Shown: piece by piece, positions 12,088 to 25,100 of the stretch | Position numbering within the stretch: the first letter of the stretch is position 1 | Layout: the number at the start of each line of letters is the position of its first letter | Assembly: GCA_012845835.1 (NCBI GenBank) | Contig: JABAKD010000014.1 | Coordinates: 6,235,396-6,299,395, forward strand | Origin: Undaria pinnatifida | Taxonomy: Eukaryota; Sar; Phaeophyceae; Laminariales; Alariaceae | Length of the DNA: 64,000 nucleotides | Direction of reading: 5' to 3' | Made by a program: the position numbers and the translations under genes | Notes under the pieces: model-generated | What the model saw: only the letters and a program-made list of their open reading frames with translations | What the model was told of the DNA's origin: nothing | Database searches by the model: none

Positions 12088-12373
12088 TTTGCAGCAGTAG
12101 TACAAGGAGTCCTGTTCTCTCGCTCAATCGGTCTGTCTGATGGTTAGGTGAAGTGGTCCTGTGCTCGGTGCTCAGTGATTCCCTTTTGAATAAGGCCGGA
12201 AGGAGCTGAGGTGACACTGCTGTGGGTTGTGGGTTGTGGAGTGCGAGAGTGTGAGACACGATAACCGTCTTCATTCGCGGGTGTCGCTCGCGGCGCAATG
12301 TACGCGAATGGCCCGTCTGGTAGAGAGTTCTACGAAAGTACTGCGCGAAAAGCGGCACCAGGCGACTCTGTCT

Positions 12374-12432
12374 GCAAATATAAGGACTGTTTTAATACTA
12401 CTATGAATATAAAAACGTGTTTCCATTTAGGA
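12374..12432. repeat. Imperfect palindrome in the A/B spacer
   Basis: The sequence from AAATATAAGGAC through a short A/T loop to TTTCCATTTAGGAA can form an imperfect stem. Related sequences occur in the C/D spacer (about 40490-40550) and E/F spacer (59429-59485, where the stem AAGGACCTTTT/AAAAGGTCTTT is clearer). It may be an old MITE-like insertion or a conserved structural element. Confidence 0.4.
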
Positions 12433-13049
12433 AACAAGATTTCTACCTCGAAGAGGGTTCCAAGAATATGCCTGCAGCGCGGCGTGTTCGGCTTAACTTT
12501 TGGAGGACGTTCCCGCGGTTGGTAGGCGTAGAGGGACCCCTCATTGATACGGCGAACTTGTGAACGGGCGACATCTCCGAATATCGTACCCCACCTGCAA
12601 TCACATGAAACGGCAGAAAAAATATAATATTGAAAAGAAACTTGTATGTATGTGCTGGTCAACCATCACGGCAAGATGCAGTAAAAGTGAAACCGAGCAC
12701 CGCTTTTGCGGGCTTATTCGTAGAGCTCTCTTCAAGGCACCCAACGACGTTGTTCGCAAATTAAATTAGAGGAACGTGCAAGTTCAACTTTTCATCGTTA
12801 GTTTCAGACATATAGACTAGACTATTATTACCTGGTCAGTATATCGCGATGAGCGCTCCGGTTTCGCTCGTTTTTTTCGTAGAACTCTCTGCCAGGAGGG
12901 CATTCGCGCTTCGCGTGCATTGCACCGCGAGCGAGGTCGAGGCGATATCGCCATCGTCGCACCCCACATGTCTCACTCTCATCACAACCCATAACCTGCA
13001 ACCCACAACCTACGGCCACCTCCTCTCCTTCCAGCCTTTTACAACGGGA

Positions 13050-13058
13050 TATATATAA
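13050..13058 (+). promoter_or_regulatory. TATA-like box of gene B
   Basis: TATATATAA lies about 117-125 bp upstream of the ATG and just before the ACTGAGCA motif shared by the family promoters. Gene D has the equivalent at 41129-41139. The aligned positions in A and C read straight from GGGA to the ACTGAGCA-like motif without it. Confidence 0.5.
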
Positions 13059-13174
13059 CAACTGAGCATCGAGCGCAGCAGTAGCACCTTCTTTTATCCT
13101 TCATTCAGATAGGGTGATCGAGAGAGAAACAGGACACCTACAGCTAGTACGGCAATTACTACTCGCACCACAAA

Positions 13175-16100
13175 ATGAAGACCTCTTTCTGCGCTGCTGC
13201 TGCTGTCGGTCTCGTCGCTATGGGCGTGACTATCACTACTGCTGGTGCGGAGGCTGCCACCCCCGTCACGGCACAGGTGCGATAGCGATATACTTGGTAT
13301 AGCCATGACTGCGCTGCTTCGTGTGCTGGCTGTGTCTCGTTTGTTAAGTGACAGTGCGCAGCAGTGTAGTGCACCCGCTATGTCTGTACCAGGTATGTTT
13401 CATGTACTACTCTACAGGTACGATGCCGGTGGTACTGTTAATAGCGATCGCGGCGTTTCTTGTGATGAGGTCTGTCTTGCTTTTGATGCTCGTTGCACAC
13501 TACAAGTACACACTATAGTCTAGTCTATGTACTACGCGTCTGTACAGCATACATCCGTCCATGGTGATGTCCTTGATTGAGACAACGGCCTAGTTTATTG
13601 ATAATAGCACGCACTACTTCGTTAAGGCTCGACTAACGCGCTTTAGTCTCGCGTCCTGTCTGTCTTAAGTGCTAGCATACGTGTTGTCCAGGTACTAGCA
13701 TGCTGTAGTATACTTTGGTATAGCCTACTGCTAAACTGTACGACTGGTATACCCATCTGTGTGATATACTTCGAAGTATATGTTATGCAGATAGGTATAA
13801 CAAGTTAGACTAGTCTACAGCAGTACATGAACGAAACGGCGTTATCTGTTGCTGTTGTCGTTGATGCTGTTGATGTTTGTTGTTGGTCCAAGCCGCGTCG
13901 ATCGACAACTATTTTGTCTTGGTTTATTTTTGGCCGTCAATCTTAAGACCGCTTCTTGAGCAGAGATGCCGTCCAGCGTAAGGCGCAAACCTTGTTTATT
14001 ATACAGGTAATGTTCACGTCACGTGGCCGGTAGGCTTGTTCCCGGCAAGCCGCAACCCACCCGTATGCCCGAGAGAGCATTTAGTTTCTGACTTGCAGGA
14101 ATCGCCGCTCGGCATGATGCGGTTTGTTCATGGTACAACGGTTGTTCAGGAGTGCAGAGCCACGTTTGCGACGGCGAGATACTTGCAATTTTGTGGGTTG
14201 TTTTGTACAGTTCACGTCCCTTCCTTGAAGACTTTTGGGCCTGGTAGCCCACACCGCGCCTTCGCGACTCTATGCCATCCGCTGCCGGCGTTGTTATCGT
14301 ACAGCTTGCACAGCACACTTAATAGCGTGCAATTCAGCCGCGCGAGCTTGGCGCACCCCCGGCTGCTATATCGCGCTGGCCTGGGTACACGTTATATCTT
14401 TGTTGACGCTACCCGGCTATTGCACCGTGATGACCTGAGAACACAAGACACACCCTCCTACTCCCTTGCAACAAGGAATAATGTTTGTTGATCCCTACGA
14501 AGCGTAGAGGGCTTACCCGTTGAGCTGACAATAGTGGGGTAGTGAAGTCACCGGTAGGAAGACAAGTATAAGACGAACAAATATATATTACGTTGCTCCT
14601 AGCCTAGGCGCAGCATGGAGTGCGCTCGTCAGGAAGAAAGGCGGATAAATAGGCGGAGTATTTCCACCATCCCGATATCCCGCTATCATGTAGTCAACTT
14701 ATCACTGCAAACCCCTACAATACTCAACCGTCATCATATCCGCATCATATCCAAGCATACAATCAACAGCCTCCCTGCTTCGTAAATGATACGGTATGAT
14801 GCTATATTGTCATATCATCAGGGTAAAACGATTCAATGAAAATTACGGCCAATCAATATCCTCCTAGTACCTCCATGACAAGAAAGATTGCAAGACCAGA
14901 GTCCTTAAAAAGCACTCCATAACTCTAGAGATACAATTCAGGGACAGTACTCAACATCAATCTTCACGAACCTAAGATCTACCTGGTAAGTCGTAAAATT
15001 TAAGTCCAAATACAAAAACTCAAATCCGAAATTCATAGACCGAAAACTCAAATCCGAAAACTCAAACATCGGCCTTATAATCAGCATTCAGCTTTCCTTA
15101 TAAAACGGTTGTCAGCTCCATAGAACAGGGGTGCCAACAAGTGTGATTGGACAGCAGTCTCAAAACTCACTTTCGAATGAGACAAACGCCTCCCGGTTGG
15201 GTACATACTAAAAATCCATTCAAATTCCAAACGCTCAAATCCCGAGAAAGATAATGCCATACTAGACAACGCAATCGTGAAAACAGTAATGTTTCAAAAA
15301 CAAAGAAATAGTTACTTGCCTCCCTAACTACCATGCACTCTTTAAAAGTACGAAAATCCAGCTAGTATATGTAGAATAATCCGTCAAGAAACAATTCAAA
15401 TCAGCTCGCGAAAAAGATAGTCGCCCTCGGGTTCAGACGTATCGAACTCGTCGAGTTTGAAACCTTTTTCCTACTTAACGAGCCATAATCCTCTCAAGTG
15501 GTCAAGCGAATCCTTCCCCGCACAAGCGTTAACAAGTGGGCGTGACCCCTCCTTGCAGGATGAAAACTAAACGGTTTGGCTCAGCTGGGTATCATTACGG
15601 GGCTAGTTGAGGAACCCATAGACTGATTACGCAGGGATGACCCCCGGTAGTTTACCGAAAAACCGTTGCCGTCCCCGAACCCCAAAAACAATATAAACTG
15701 GACGATTTGGCTCAGCTGGGTCTCATTACGGGGCTAGTTGAGAAAACCATAGACTGATTACGCGGGGATGACCCCGGGTAGTTACCAAAAATCGTCATCG
15801 TCCCCAAATCCCCGAAAATCTCAAACTTATGGTGTCTGCCAGTGCTACGTACTCGGCTTCTGAGATCGAAAATGTCACGCACTTTTGAGTTCTCGGAAAC
15901 CAGCACACGCATGCCCCTCCGCACATGCCCCTGCGCACATGACAGCCCCACCGGAAACCGACCTCCTATCAGTGGCCTTGCTGGCGTAGTCTGCATCCGC
16001 ATACGCAACCAGCTCCAGTCCACTGCCTCTCTGAAAAGTAATGCTAAAATCACTCATGAAAAAGACATAATCTAAAATACCAACCGCCGTCTTCCAGTTT

Positions 16101-19100
16101 ATCTCCCTGGGCGACTTGGTGTACCTGGCTACAGCTCTCAAGCATCCGATCAGCTCGCGAAAGAGGCCAGTCTGTTTGAGACCTTCCTCGAGCGGGTTTG
16201 TCCTACCCGAACTAACGCATGTATCACCATTAACCGCAAACCCCGCAAAAAAATAACAAATCCCGCAATAAGTCACCATATTTCAGAGTCGACTCGACAA
16301 CTGTTTGATGCCGGTATAGCACGAACTCAACCGCGAGTTCATTTCTGTTTCAGAGTACCGATTCATCAGAGCGCAAACGCCTCGCTACACGTGACGAGGT
16401 TGTTATATCAAGGGTAAAGTTATTCCGCATGTTCCTTCCCGGAAGAGCGACACGTAGTATCACAGTGCTGCAAGAGTGTTAGTCCATGCTGCTACTTGAT
16501 AAGCTACCGCGATAAATAAATAACGATCCTTTAAACTGTTTGGCAACCTTGATTAAAACGCGTACCTTGTATATAAGATACGGTATCAGGTACGAACTCC
16601 ATAACAAACGCAGGAATGTTGACTATCTCCGTCTGTACTCAAAATGTTCGTATATTACGTACATAAAATGTTTGAGCACATAGCTGGGGACTATAAGAAC
16701 CTTATAATCTACCCCATTCCCCCTGCTCAACATTTTTTTGTGGTCCGGCATACAGCGGATACCGCTTATCATAACACTCTGGACACGCGCACGATAAGGG
16801 CGGGGGGAGCTGAGGGGGCGATCAAACCAAAGGAGGCTTGAACATACGCAAAATCCTATCATCAGTCATTGTCAAGCAAAGCATTTCAGACTAGAATATC
16901 ATACGTATTCATGATACAGATAGTACGAGGCATAACCAAACTGCTGCACATACGACAGACAGAAAATACGGCTGTCGCAAGCAAGCGCTAGCTACTGCGG
17001 ACATAATCTATTATCAACCCGTCAAGCGTCCTGCATCCCGTGCCTTGTAACCTGTTGATCAGCAGAGCTACCATACCACACGCAATCACATTCGCCGGTG
17101 GTTGGGGCAAGAGGGGCTGGGGGGCAGGCACAAACATTGATCCTGCCGGTCCCTCTGCCCAAGCTACTCTGTCCTTTGCTATGATTTAACGCGAAAAACA
17201 AAGACTTGACAACAAATAATGCGAAAGAAAATGATCGCCTCAGCCGCAAAGAGTAACATGTCATCGCTACGTCAGTCTCATACTGCTGTTGTATAGTTAG
17301 CAGCATTTCATATTACTCCGCACCAGGTATGTATTTTCATTTTCAAACAGGAAACGTCCACTACCTGCTGTATTACTCTAGAAACAAGACAAAGCCCAGA
17401 CAAAAAACAATTTTTCATGACATGACCTGTGGTTGTTGCCTTAGTCTGGTGCAAACGGTGGGAAGGATTCTCCACCTGGCTGTCCGTGCCTCCCACACCC
17501 AGCGTCCTCCACCGCAACCAGACACCTCGTGCCGACCCCAACCAGGGCCCACACATCAACGGGCTCAGCAGCCGCCGCTCCCACGGAGCACGGCAGATAC
17601 TGCTCGTAATTTGGTTTCACAACCAACTCTGCGAGCAATCCCTTCTCCCCCGTCTCAAACTGCTGCTGCTGCTGCCCCTGCGGCTGCTGCTGTGCAGTGC
17701 GCTCGTTCCCAGTCTCAAGCATTGGGTATACGAGCTGTGACGTCCAAACAGGGGATGGTGCCGCCGGAGGCTGCAGCTGCTGCTGCTGCTTCAATGGCAG
17801 CTGCAAGAGCTCCTCCTCCTGTTCTTTCCTCCTCGTCTCTAATTCCACTATGAAACTTCTCTCCGTCTTGAACTGCTGCTGCTGCTGCTGCGGCTGCTGC
17901 TGAGCAGTGCTCTCATCCCCAGTCTCAAGTACTGGAATTACGAGCTGTACTCACATCTGGCCACGCCCGCTCCCCTCTTTGGTACCTGAGACGGCTGAGA
18001 AATGCCTCGCATTCGCTCCAGTCGTAAAGAGAAGCTCGAGAGCTCGAGGAGAAGTTGCGAGTACTCGCAAATGATGAGTTCGCTTTCCTCAATGCGACCT
18101 TCCATTCGGTAGAAATCGTGCCATCCTGCCGAAACTTGGTCTATGGTCCGGAAACCATAACGGAAACCACCCTCGATTTCTTTCTCAAGTTGGTCCCGTA
18201 TTGCGAGCAGCTCTTCCAGCTCCCGCATCTTTGCCAGCTGAGAGCTCCTCGCTCTCGCTGCCAACGCCTCCACGTCCACATCGCCCATGTTCACCTCGCC
18301 CTCAGGCATGGTTCAAAAGACGGCTGATTTCTCCAGCTATCTCTCTTCCGCAGAAGAGCCCACGTCACTCTGTTAAAAGTATGAACCTTGGATTCAAATC
18401 TAAGTTAATGCGCAGTCTATTCGCACGAATAAGATATGCAGTTGAATCTTGAGTTGAATCTTACGTTGAATCTTCGGTGTAACCTAGATGTAAACGTAGA
18501 TTTGAGTATGTTAAGGTTGTCCCGTTGTCCCGGTATTCTACCGTACTATGGGCATTGTTCCGTGATGATCAGGTGGTGATGCACCCCACCATGATCACTC
18601 TCCCAACTCTCCCAACTCTCCCAACTTTCCCAACTCTTCTTCTTCTCTTTTTGGCCTCAAGAGCCCTTTCCAAACTATCCTTTTTCTTTCTTATCACAAG
18701 TGATCTTAACAGACACTTCGGTGCCACCTCTGCATCTCTTCGCATAGAAGACAGAGCCTTCACACAACCATTGTGTTCACAGGCTATTCACAGGTTATGA
18801 GCCTTCGATCTTCGATATAAACATCGATCGGCACCAAGCGACTTCTCATTGAAGTTTGTCGCATCTTACCGGAAAGTTTTTAGAGAAACCTCCATTAAGC
18901 CGGCTACAGCATCAGCATCAGCATCAGCATCAGCGATCAGCATCAGCTACGGCATCAGCATCAGCGATCAGCATCAGCATCAGCGATCAGCATCAGCATC
19001 AGCATCAGCATCAGCATCACCATGGGAGAGTCCACGAAAGCAGGTGATGCGGTAGACAAGCTCGTTAGAGCTCTCAACGGCAAATTTAATGGGCTTAAGT

Positions 19101-22100
19101 TCGACGTATGGAAACGCACGGCTCAGTCCGTGATAAGTATGCGTCATGCCGGGATCTCTGATATCCTGGAAGGGCGACCTTGCCCCGAGCCCGAACTAGT
19201 TAGTCCTCGTCCATCTTCTAGAAGAAGTAGGCCTTCACGAGCTGTAACTCGCAGCCAGGCCGCTGACGAAACGGACATTCAGTCCGGGGAAACACCCCCG
19301 GCTGATACGGCAGAAAATGTACAGCCGGACGCAGGGAGTACTCCCGTGGTCACGGCGCATCTGCCACCATCATCTTCAGGATATTCTACACTCCCAGCCG
19401 CAACATCAGTTTTATGGGCCACGGATGACAACATCTCGAATTTGGAAGACATCAAGCACTGGCACCGCGACAATCGTCTTCTGTTCGACTTCTTGTTCCT
19501 GAGTACATCGGGAGCGGCGGCCAGCTTTCTTCTACAATTCAAGCCCAAACGAGGTGAACTTGCGAATGGAAAAGCTGCTTGGGATGGTATGGTTAGAAAG
19601 TATCAAAATTCCACCCGCCAACGTAGACGTATACTCAAACAACAACTATCGCATATGGTCATGACGGATGGGCAAGACCCAGACGTATTTATAAATGAAG
19701 TATACTATTTACGGGATGAATTGGTGGACATGGGAGAGGTATTCAATGATGACAGCATACTGGACATAGTGCTAGAAGGACTCACGGATGAATACGTGCA
19801 AGTCAAATATAGCGCTGAAGCAGATGATGACTTCACACTCGACCGAGCTGTGATAACAATGCGTAATATGTACGCCAATAGAGCTATGCGAAACGGGCCT
19901 TTGCGAAAAGCGAAGGGGCGTGAATCTGCGATGGTAGTCACGTCGACACCCTCAGCAGTAGTGACCTGTTCACACTGCAAAAAGCCAGGCCATCGATTCC
20001 AAAATTGCTTTAAACGCAAGGGAAAAATATCGGGAAAGAAACCTCCCCCGACACCTCGAAAGAATTCGTGGTGTAGCCTGCATAATACCGATCGCCACGA
20101 TAATAGCGACTGTCGGTCTCAAATGCGGGACGACAATATAACCCGTCGCCCTCGTCCTGGTCAACAAAATGGCCGGCATAATAACAACCGCAGCGCTCAC
20201 GCCAATACCGCCACAACTCCAACGTCAACAACGCAAATGGAAGCTTACGTCCCAGAGATACATGCTCCATCCACTTCTACTGCGGCTGCGACTACAGCAG
20301 CTACTTCTACGTCCTTCGCGACTCCTTCCTGTCCATCCTCACCTCCAGTTGGTTTAGGTTATTCCTTCATCGCCGCACCTCCGATCAAGATCGCCGCGCA
20401 GCCCGTCGACTTCTCCATGACTGCGGACAGCGGAGCGTCTAGCCACTTCATCGACAATCAGCTTCTACCGGGCATTGAACATAAAATGAACCACTACATG
20501 CAGCTGGACCCTCCCGTAATAATCAACGTAGCGGGAAACCATCGCCTTTATGGCGTTGGTCAAGGGGTTTTGGTCGTACAAGTGTTGGACCACATAGGCT
20601 CTAAGCACTCTGTACAGCTTCCTGTCACGATCGTACCTGGGCTAGGCAGGCACTTATTTTCAGGGGGATCAGCTGCTGCGAGGGGGGTCACTATGATCAT
20701 CGCCACGCAGTCGTATCTTGACATGGGTGCTTTTGCTATACCCTTACGTAAGGACAGCCACTGCCCTTCTTTGTATCAGCTTGACCTCACCACTGGTGCA
20801 ACCAGCCGAACGCCCGAGACAGCGTTCCCGACCATCTCCGGCAAAAACTTTAAACCGGAAACCGTCCTCGCTGTTCATGCTTCGACGACTCTTAAAGCGA
20901 CGACTTCCCTGCCTGAAACCATTCCAGCTAACATCGGGCACAGGAGGCTGCTGGGTCACCCCAAGCAGGTGATAGCCGAGGTGAAGAATATCCCAGAATA
21001 TGGGGCAAATTTTTCAGACACGTTATCGGCGTGTGATACGTGCAAGATCATTAAGAGCACTCAACAGGAACACCGTAAGATATTGCGGCCTAACCTTTCC
21101 AGCGAACATACAAAACTGGTGAGTACTGACCTGCTAGGATACGCCGACATGGCAAAATGTACCGACGATCACAGCAGGGTAAAAAGAGGCTCCTTCATCG
21201 AAGAGGCGCCTTCCGTTCAACCAACAGCATACTCGGCCACTTCTCAAGTAAGAGCGCGAGAGCTGGCCCTACAACGCCAAGGATTGCCAAAACAGCAGTT
21301 CGATAACGTTTCGCAGTACACGAGCAGGGCTCTCAGAATGGACAAAACAAACCGTCCGGTATCTACTTCGGTACCCAACACCTACGCGCAGTCTATGGCC
21401 TCACCACAAGCGGAAGAATGCAAACCTTCAGCGACCTCTGCTGGAAGATCAACTACTTCAGCACGGAGAACTCCTTCTAAGCTCCAACACCTTGAAGCCG
21501 CAACTACAGCTCCATCTCGCAAGACCGCCTTTGACCATCGCGACGGCCTTGTAAAATATCTCAGGCAACCCCCATGATCACAAAAATCATTGTTTCATGG
21601 AGTTCCATACGAGATCGCGGCGTTTCATAAGTGGGAAAAAATGAAGCCTGTTTTTGATTCTGCCGTGTACGGTGTATGACCGGATTCTACCGCGTGCTAT
21701 CGGAGTTTTCAATCACCGACAAACCGCGATGTACCGAGGACGGAGAAGCGTGTCACGCACAAACCGAATAGGCACTATATCGACAAGCGATTCGCCTATT
21801 ATAATTCAACCACGAGACTGCAATGGACCGGGGAAGAACAAGGCCGACGTACGACACATCGCATCACAACCTTTCTCCTCGTCTCTGTCCAAGCGCTTCT
21901 TCAGCCGTCCTTGACCTTCTATACAGAACAGCTCCATCAACAGCTACCCGAACGGCACTCCCGTCAACAATCGGGGACAGGCGCTGGAATTGTGGGTACG
22001 GTTGAAATTGATACTTAAGTAGAGAATATTACTTAGTGCAGCAGTTCTTTGTTAACTATAAAGTTACAACTGCTCGCCAGTTACGTATTAGTAAAGGTGG

Positions 22101-25100
22101 AACTATGGGTCGTATGAACTTATGTCAACGATCGTACAGCAGTAAGCCATGTTCTACCGGAAAATGCGTACGAGTATTTATTCCAGCATTTAGGAGTAAA
22201 AAAGGCTCACAAAGGACTGTCTCTCTTATGCTCTTCATTCAGCGTACGATTTGTATCAGACAGTTTATCGTTATATGCGTATCCTAGGATCAAATTGAAG
22301 TGGCGTGGTTAACTTACAGCAGCGACCTTTGTTTGTTAGTTTGTTAGTTTGTTTCTTCTTTTTTTGGGGATATAGCTCGTTGATGGACTATGACTACACC
22401 CACCATAGTTTGTTACAGTACTATCAGTAGTACTTGTTCTACCTGCTTCCTAATGTTTTGTTTTTGCGGAAGTACGTAAGTATATTAAACAAACAACTGA
22501 ATAGTGAGAATGTTTTATTTGTCGTAATGGACACTTGTCCACAATTCTCTTCATTTGTCTAGTATTGTTTATCTATTTGGTACAATTCAGAAAGCGTGTT
22601 TAAAACCCAGTAGACGAATCTTTGCGTTTTATCTACTAGGTAGGATATTTATCGCTGGTAATTACACCAAGCGTAATTTTTATACGTATCTTTCCTTGTA
22701 ACGTTTTATTTTTTGTAGAATGTGTGGATAACATGGATACATCCATATTGCGGCGGTTGATACACCCGACCGGATATGAGACCCATTTGTTTTTGATTAT
22801 TTTACGAATTTGTTTTCTAAGTATGAGGCTTCTCTAGCAATCTGACTTCGCATTACGGGGGTGTGTTAAAAGTATGAACCTTGGATTCAAATCTAAGTTA
22901 ATGCGCAGTCTATTCGCACGAATAAGATATGCAGTTGAATCTTGAGTTGAATCTTACGTTGAATCTTCGGTGTAACCTAGATGTAAACGTAGATTTGAGT
23001 ATGTTAAGGTTGTCCCGTTGTCCCGGTATTCTACCGTACTATGGGCATTGTTCCGTGATGATCAGGTGGTGATGCACCCCACCATGATCACTCTCCCAAC
23101 TCTCCCAACTCTCCCAACTTTCCCAACTCTTCTTCTTCTCTTTTTGGCCTCAAGAGCCCTTTCCAAACTATCCTTTTTCTTTCTTATCACAAGTGATCTT
23201 AACAGACACTTCGGTGCCACCTCTGCATCTCTTCGCATAGAAGACAGAGCCTTCACACAACCATTGTGTTCACAGGCTATTCACACACTCAACACCCTTT
23301 AACAGAGTTCTCTGAAAAATGGGAACGGAGCCTAAAATGAGAACCAAGCGTTATCTCCAGAACCATGTGGTGTATCAGAGAACCGAAATGATCCTGCGAA
23401 ACCCCTTGGCCAGCCCTGTGAGAGGAGCTCGTCAGAACGGTCATGCTCCATCTCATGCCTTCGGGTGGGCGCAAAAAGCGATATACGCTGGCTCTATGGT
23501 GATTTCTCTAGATGCTGGCTACCGAGGCGATGCCGAGGACTTCCAGCCTGAGCGACAGCTCATTCGAAGGCTGCTGTACAGCCCCACAGGACTGTCATTT
23601 TTTTTTTTTTTAGTTGTACATAATTGGTTTGCTTTCTAAAAAAAACCGTCCGTTCTCATTTTAGGGCCCGAATTAACGAGGAACTTGCAAAATCGAATTT
23701 CGATTTTTTTTTTCTAATTTCATGAAAAATTCACGAAAAATTGAACTTTGGTTCTTATCAAGGAACGGCGCAGTGCGTTCTAGGAAATAAAAAAATTCAA
23801 AAAACGCAAAAGGGTCAACGAACACCCGTGGGCAACGACCGAGGCGAGCGATGGCTCGCGTCCTCCCCGGAGCGCCGCGGCTAGCCGCAGATTCTTTTGG
23901 CCGGCAGCGGCTTGGAGGCTATGGCTCTAGGTGTCTCTTGGATGGGCTGGCGCCACCCCGCCGCCCGACACGGGCAGCAGCGACGGGGATATAGCGGTCG
24001 AACTTCTGAGCGAAGTCATCATGTGGTAGTTGGTCGTGTAACTTTCGAGGTGCAGGGCGACGAAAAACTGGGTTTGCGGCGGTCTCGGTTGTTTTCGAAG
24101 CGTCGCAGGCGGTCTAGGCTGTGCTAAGGACCTTCGGAGGCCGCGCTGCGGCTGCTCCGGTGGTCCTACCTCTCGCAATGTTGGCTTCTCGCCTCTCAAT
24201 CAGCCGACGACATGGCACCAATTCGCGTGGCCGGCTTCGGTTACACAGAACAAGCCATGTCTAGGTGGACAAACTCCCTAAATTCAATTTCGATTTTCGA
24301 CAAAATTCGACCGAGAAAGTCTTTTTTTACTTCTTTGTTGAATTTGATTTTTCGTAATAATTCTGAGAATGCCTGCTTGGTGATTCATTTCTTGACCAAT
24401 CAGATGCAAATTAAATTAAATTCTTTAAAAAAAAATCGAAATTCGATTTTGCAAGTTCCTCGTTAATACGGGCCCTTAGGCTCCGTTCCCATTTTTCAGA
24501 AAACTCTGTTCTTTGCTTCGAACAGGGATAGTACCGCGTACGGAACTCGATAATTATCGTGTTTGTTGATCCCTACGAAGCGTAGAGGGCTTACCCGTTG
24601 AGCTGACAATAGTGGGGTAGTGAAGTCACCGGTAGGAAGACAAGTATAAGACGAACAAATATATATTACGTTGCTCCTAGCCTAGGCGCAGCATGGAGTG
24701 CGCTCGCCAGGAAGAAAGGCGGATAAATAGGCGGAGTATTTCCACCATCCCGATATCCCGCTATCATGTAGTCAACTTATCACTGCAAACCCCTACAATA
24801 CTCAACCGTCATCATATCCGCATCATATCCAAGCATACAATCAACAAATAATGAACACTGCTGTATTTTTGTCCATAACCCCCCCCCCCCTTGTAGCACC
24901 GGATCATTAGCGCTGCGCTGCTGTTTTCGTCTACGCATTTTCACCCTTGCAGCTACACGGATCCCAGTAACACATTGCTGTCAACATCTGTACATTTCCG
25001 CCTGCCTCCCGCAGCAACAAATAACTTTGTTCAACGAGGGCGACTTCGCCTACACCCTTGGCGGTCCCGAACCATCCGACCTCGTCGACGGATTTCAGCT

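Larger units (their letters stand above)
12088..13174. promoter_or_regulatory. Divergent promoter region between genes A and B
   Basis: This 1087-bp spacer separates the two ATGs. Both flanks carry the same ordered modules pointing outward: GTAGAACTCTCT (12333-12322 for A, 12879-12890 for B), CATTGC followed by CCGCGAGCGA, a CTCAC-rich stretch, CAACCCACAACC, CACCTC, CTTCC-GCCTT and ACTGAGCA-CGAGC near the presumed start site. The genes were therefore duplicated in inverted orientation together with about 300 bp of promoter and 5-prime UTR. Gene B additionally has TATATATAA at 13050-13058; gene A lacks it at the aligned position. Start sites are not known. Confidence 0.65.
18371..23285 (+). 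mobile_element. Inner Ty1/Copia-type LTR retrotransposon, non-autonomous and recent
   Basis: The 4,915-bp element has 422-bp LTRs (18371-18792 and 22864-23285), TG...CA ends and 5-bp target duplications. The two LTRs look identical base for base. An internal ORF encodes Gag, zinc knuckle, protease and the start of integrase, but most of integrase, reverse transcriptase and RNase H are absent, so movement must have relied on another copy. It inserted 61 bp upstream of the Gag-like ATG of the outer element, in the opposite orientation. Confidence 0.92.
14482..24846 (-). mobile_element. Outer Copia-type LTR retrotransposon, decayed and carrying nested insertions
   Basis: The 10,365-bp insertion sits in intron 1 of gene B. 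Its 287-bp LTRs (14482-14768 and 24560-24846) start TG and end CA and differ at one position that I noticed (T/C near 14630/24708). Orientation is minus because a Copia RNase H remnant lies next to the left LTR and a purine-rich GCAGGGAGGC stretch precedes that LTR on the minus strand. A Gag-like frame begins at 18309, just inside the leader. Integrase and reverse transcriptase are not recognisable. Two later elements occupy the leader: the Copia at 18371-23285 and the TIR element at 23301-24510. Only about 4.2 kb of the insertion belongs to this element itself. Confidence 0.85.

Noticed and set aside
17329-17853. 174-codon plus-strand frame rich in Ala and Pro
   Set aside because: It is antisense to the Gln-rich Gag-like frame; CTG repeats keep several frames open.
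18849-19055. Ser/Ala/Ile and Gln/His repeat frames before the Copia ORF
   Set aside because: They are translations of the ATCAGC hexanucleotide repeat in the leader.
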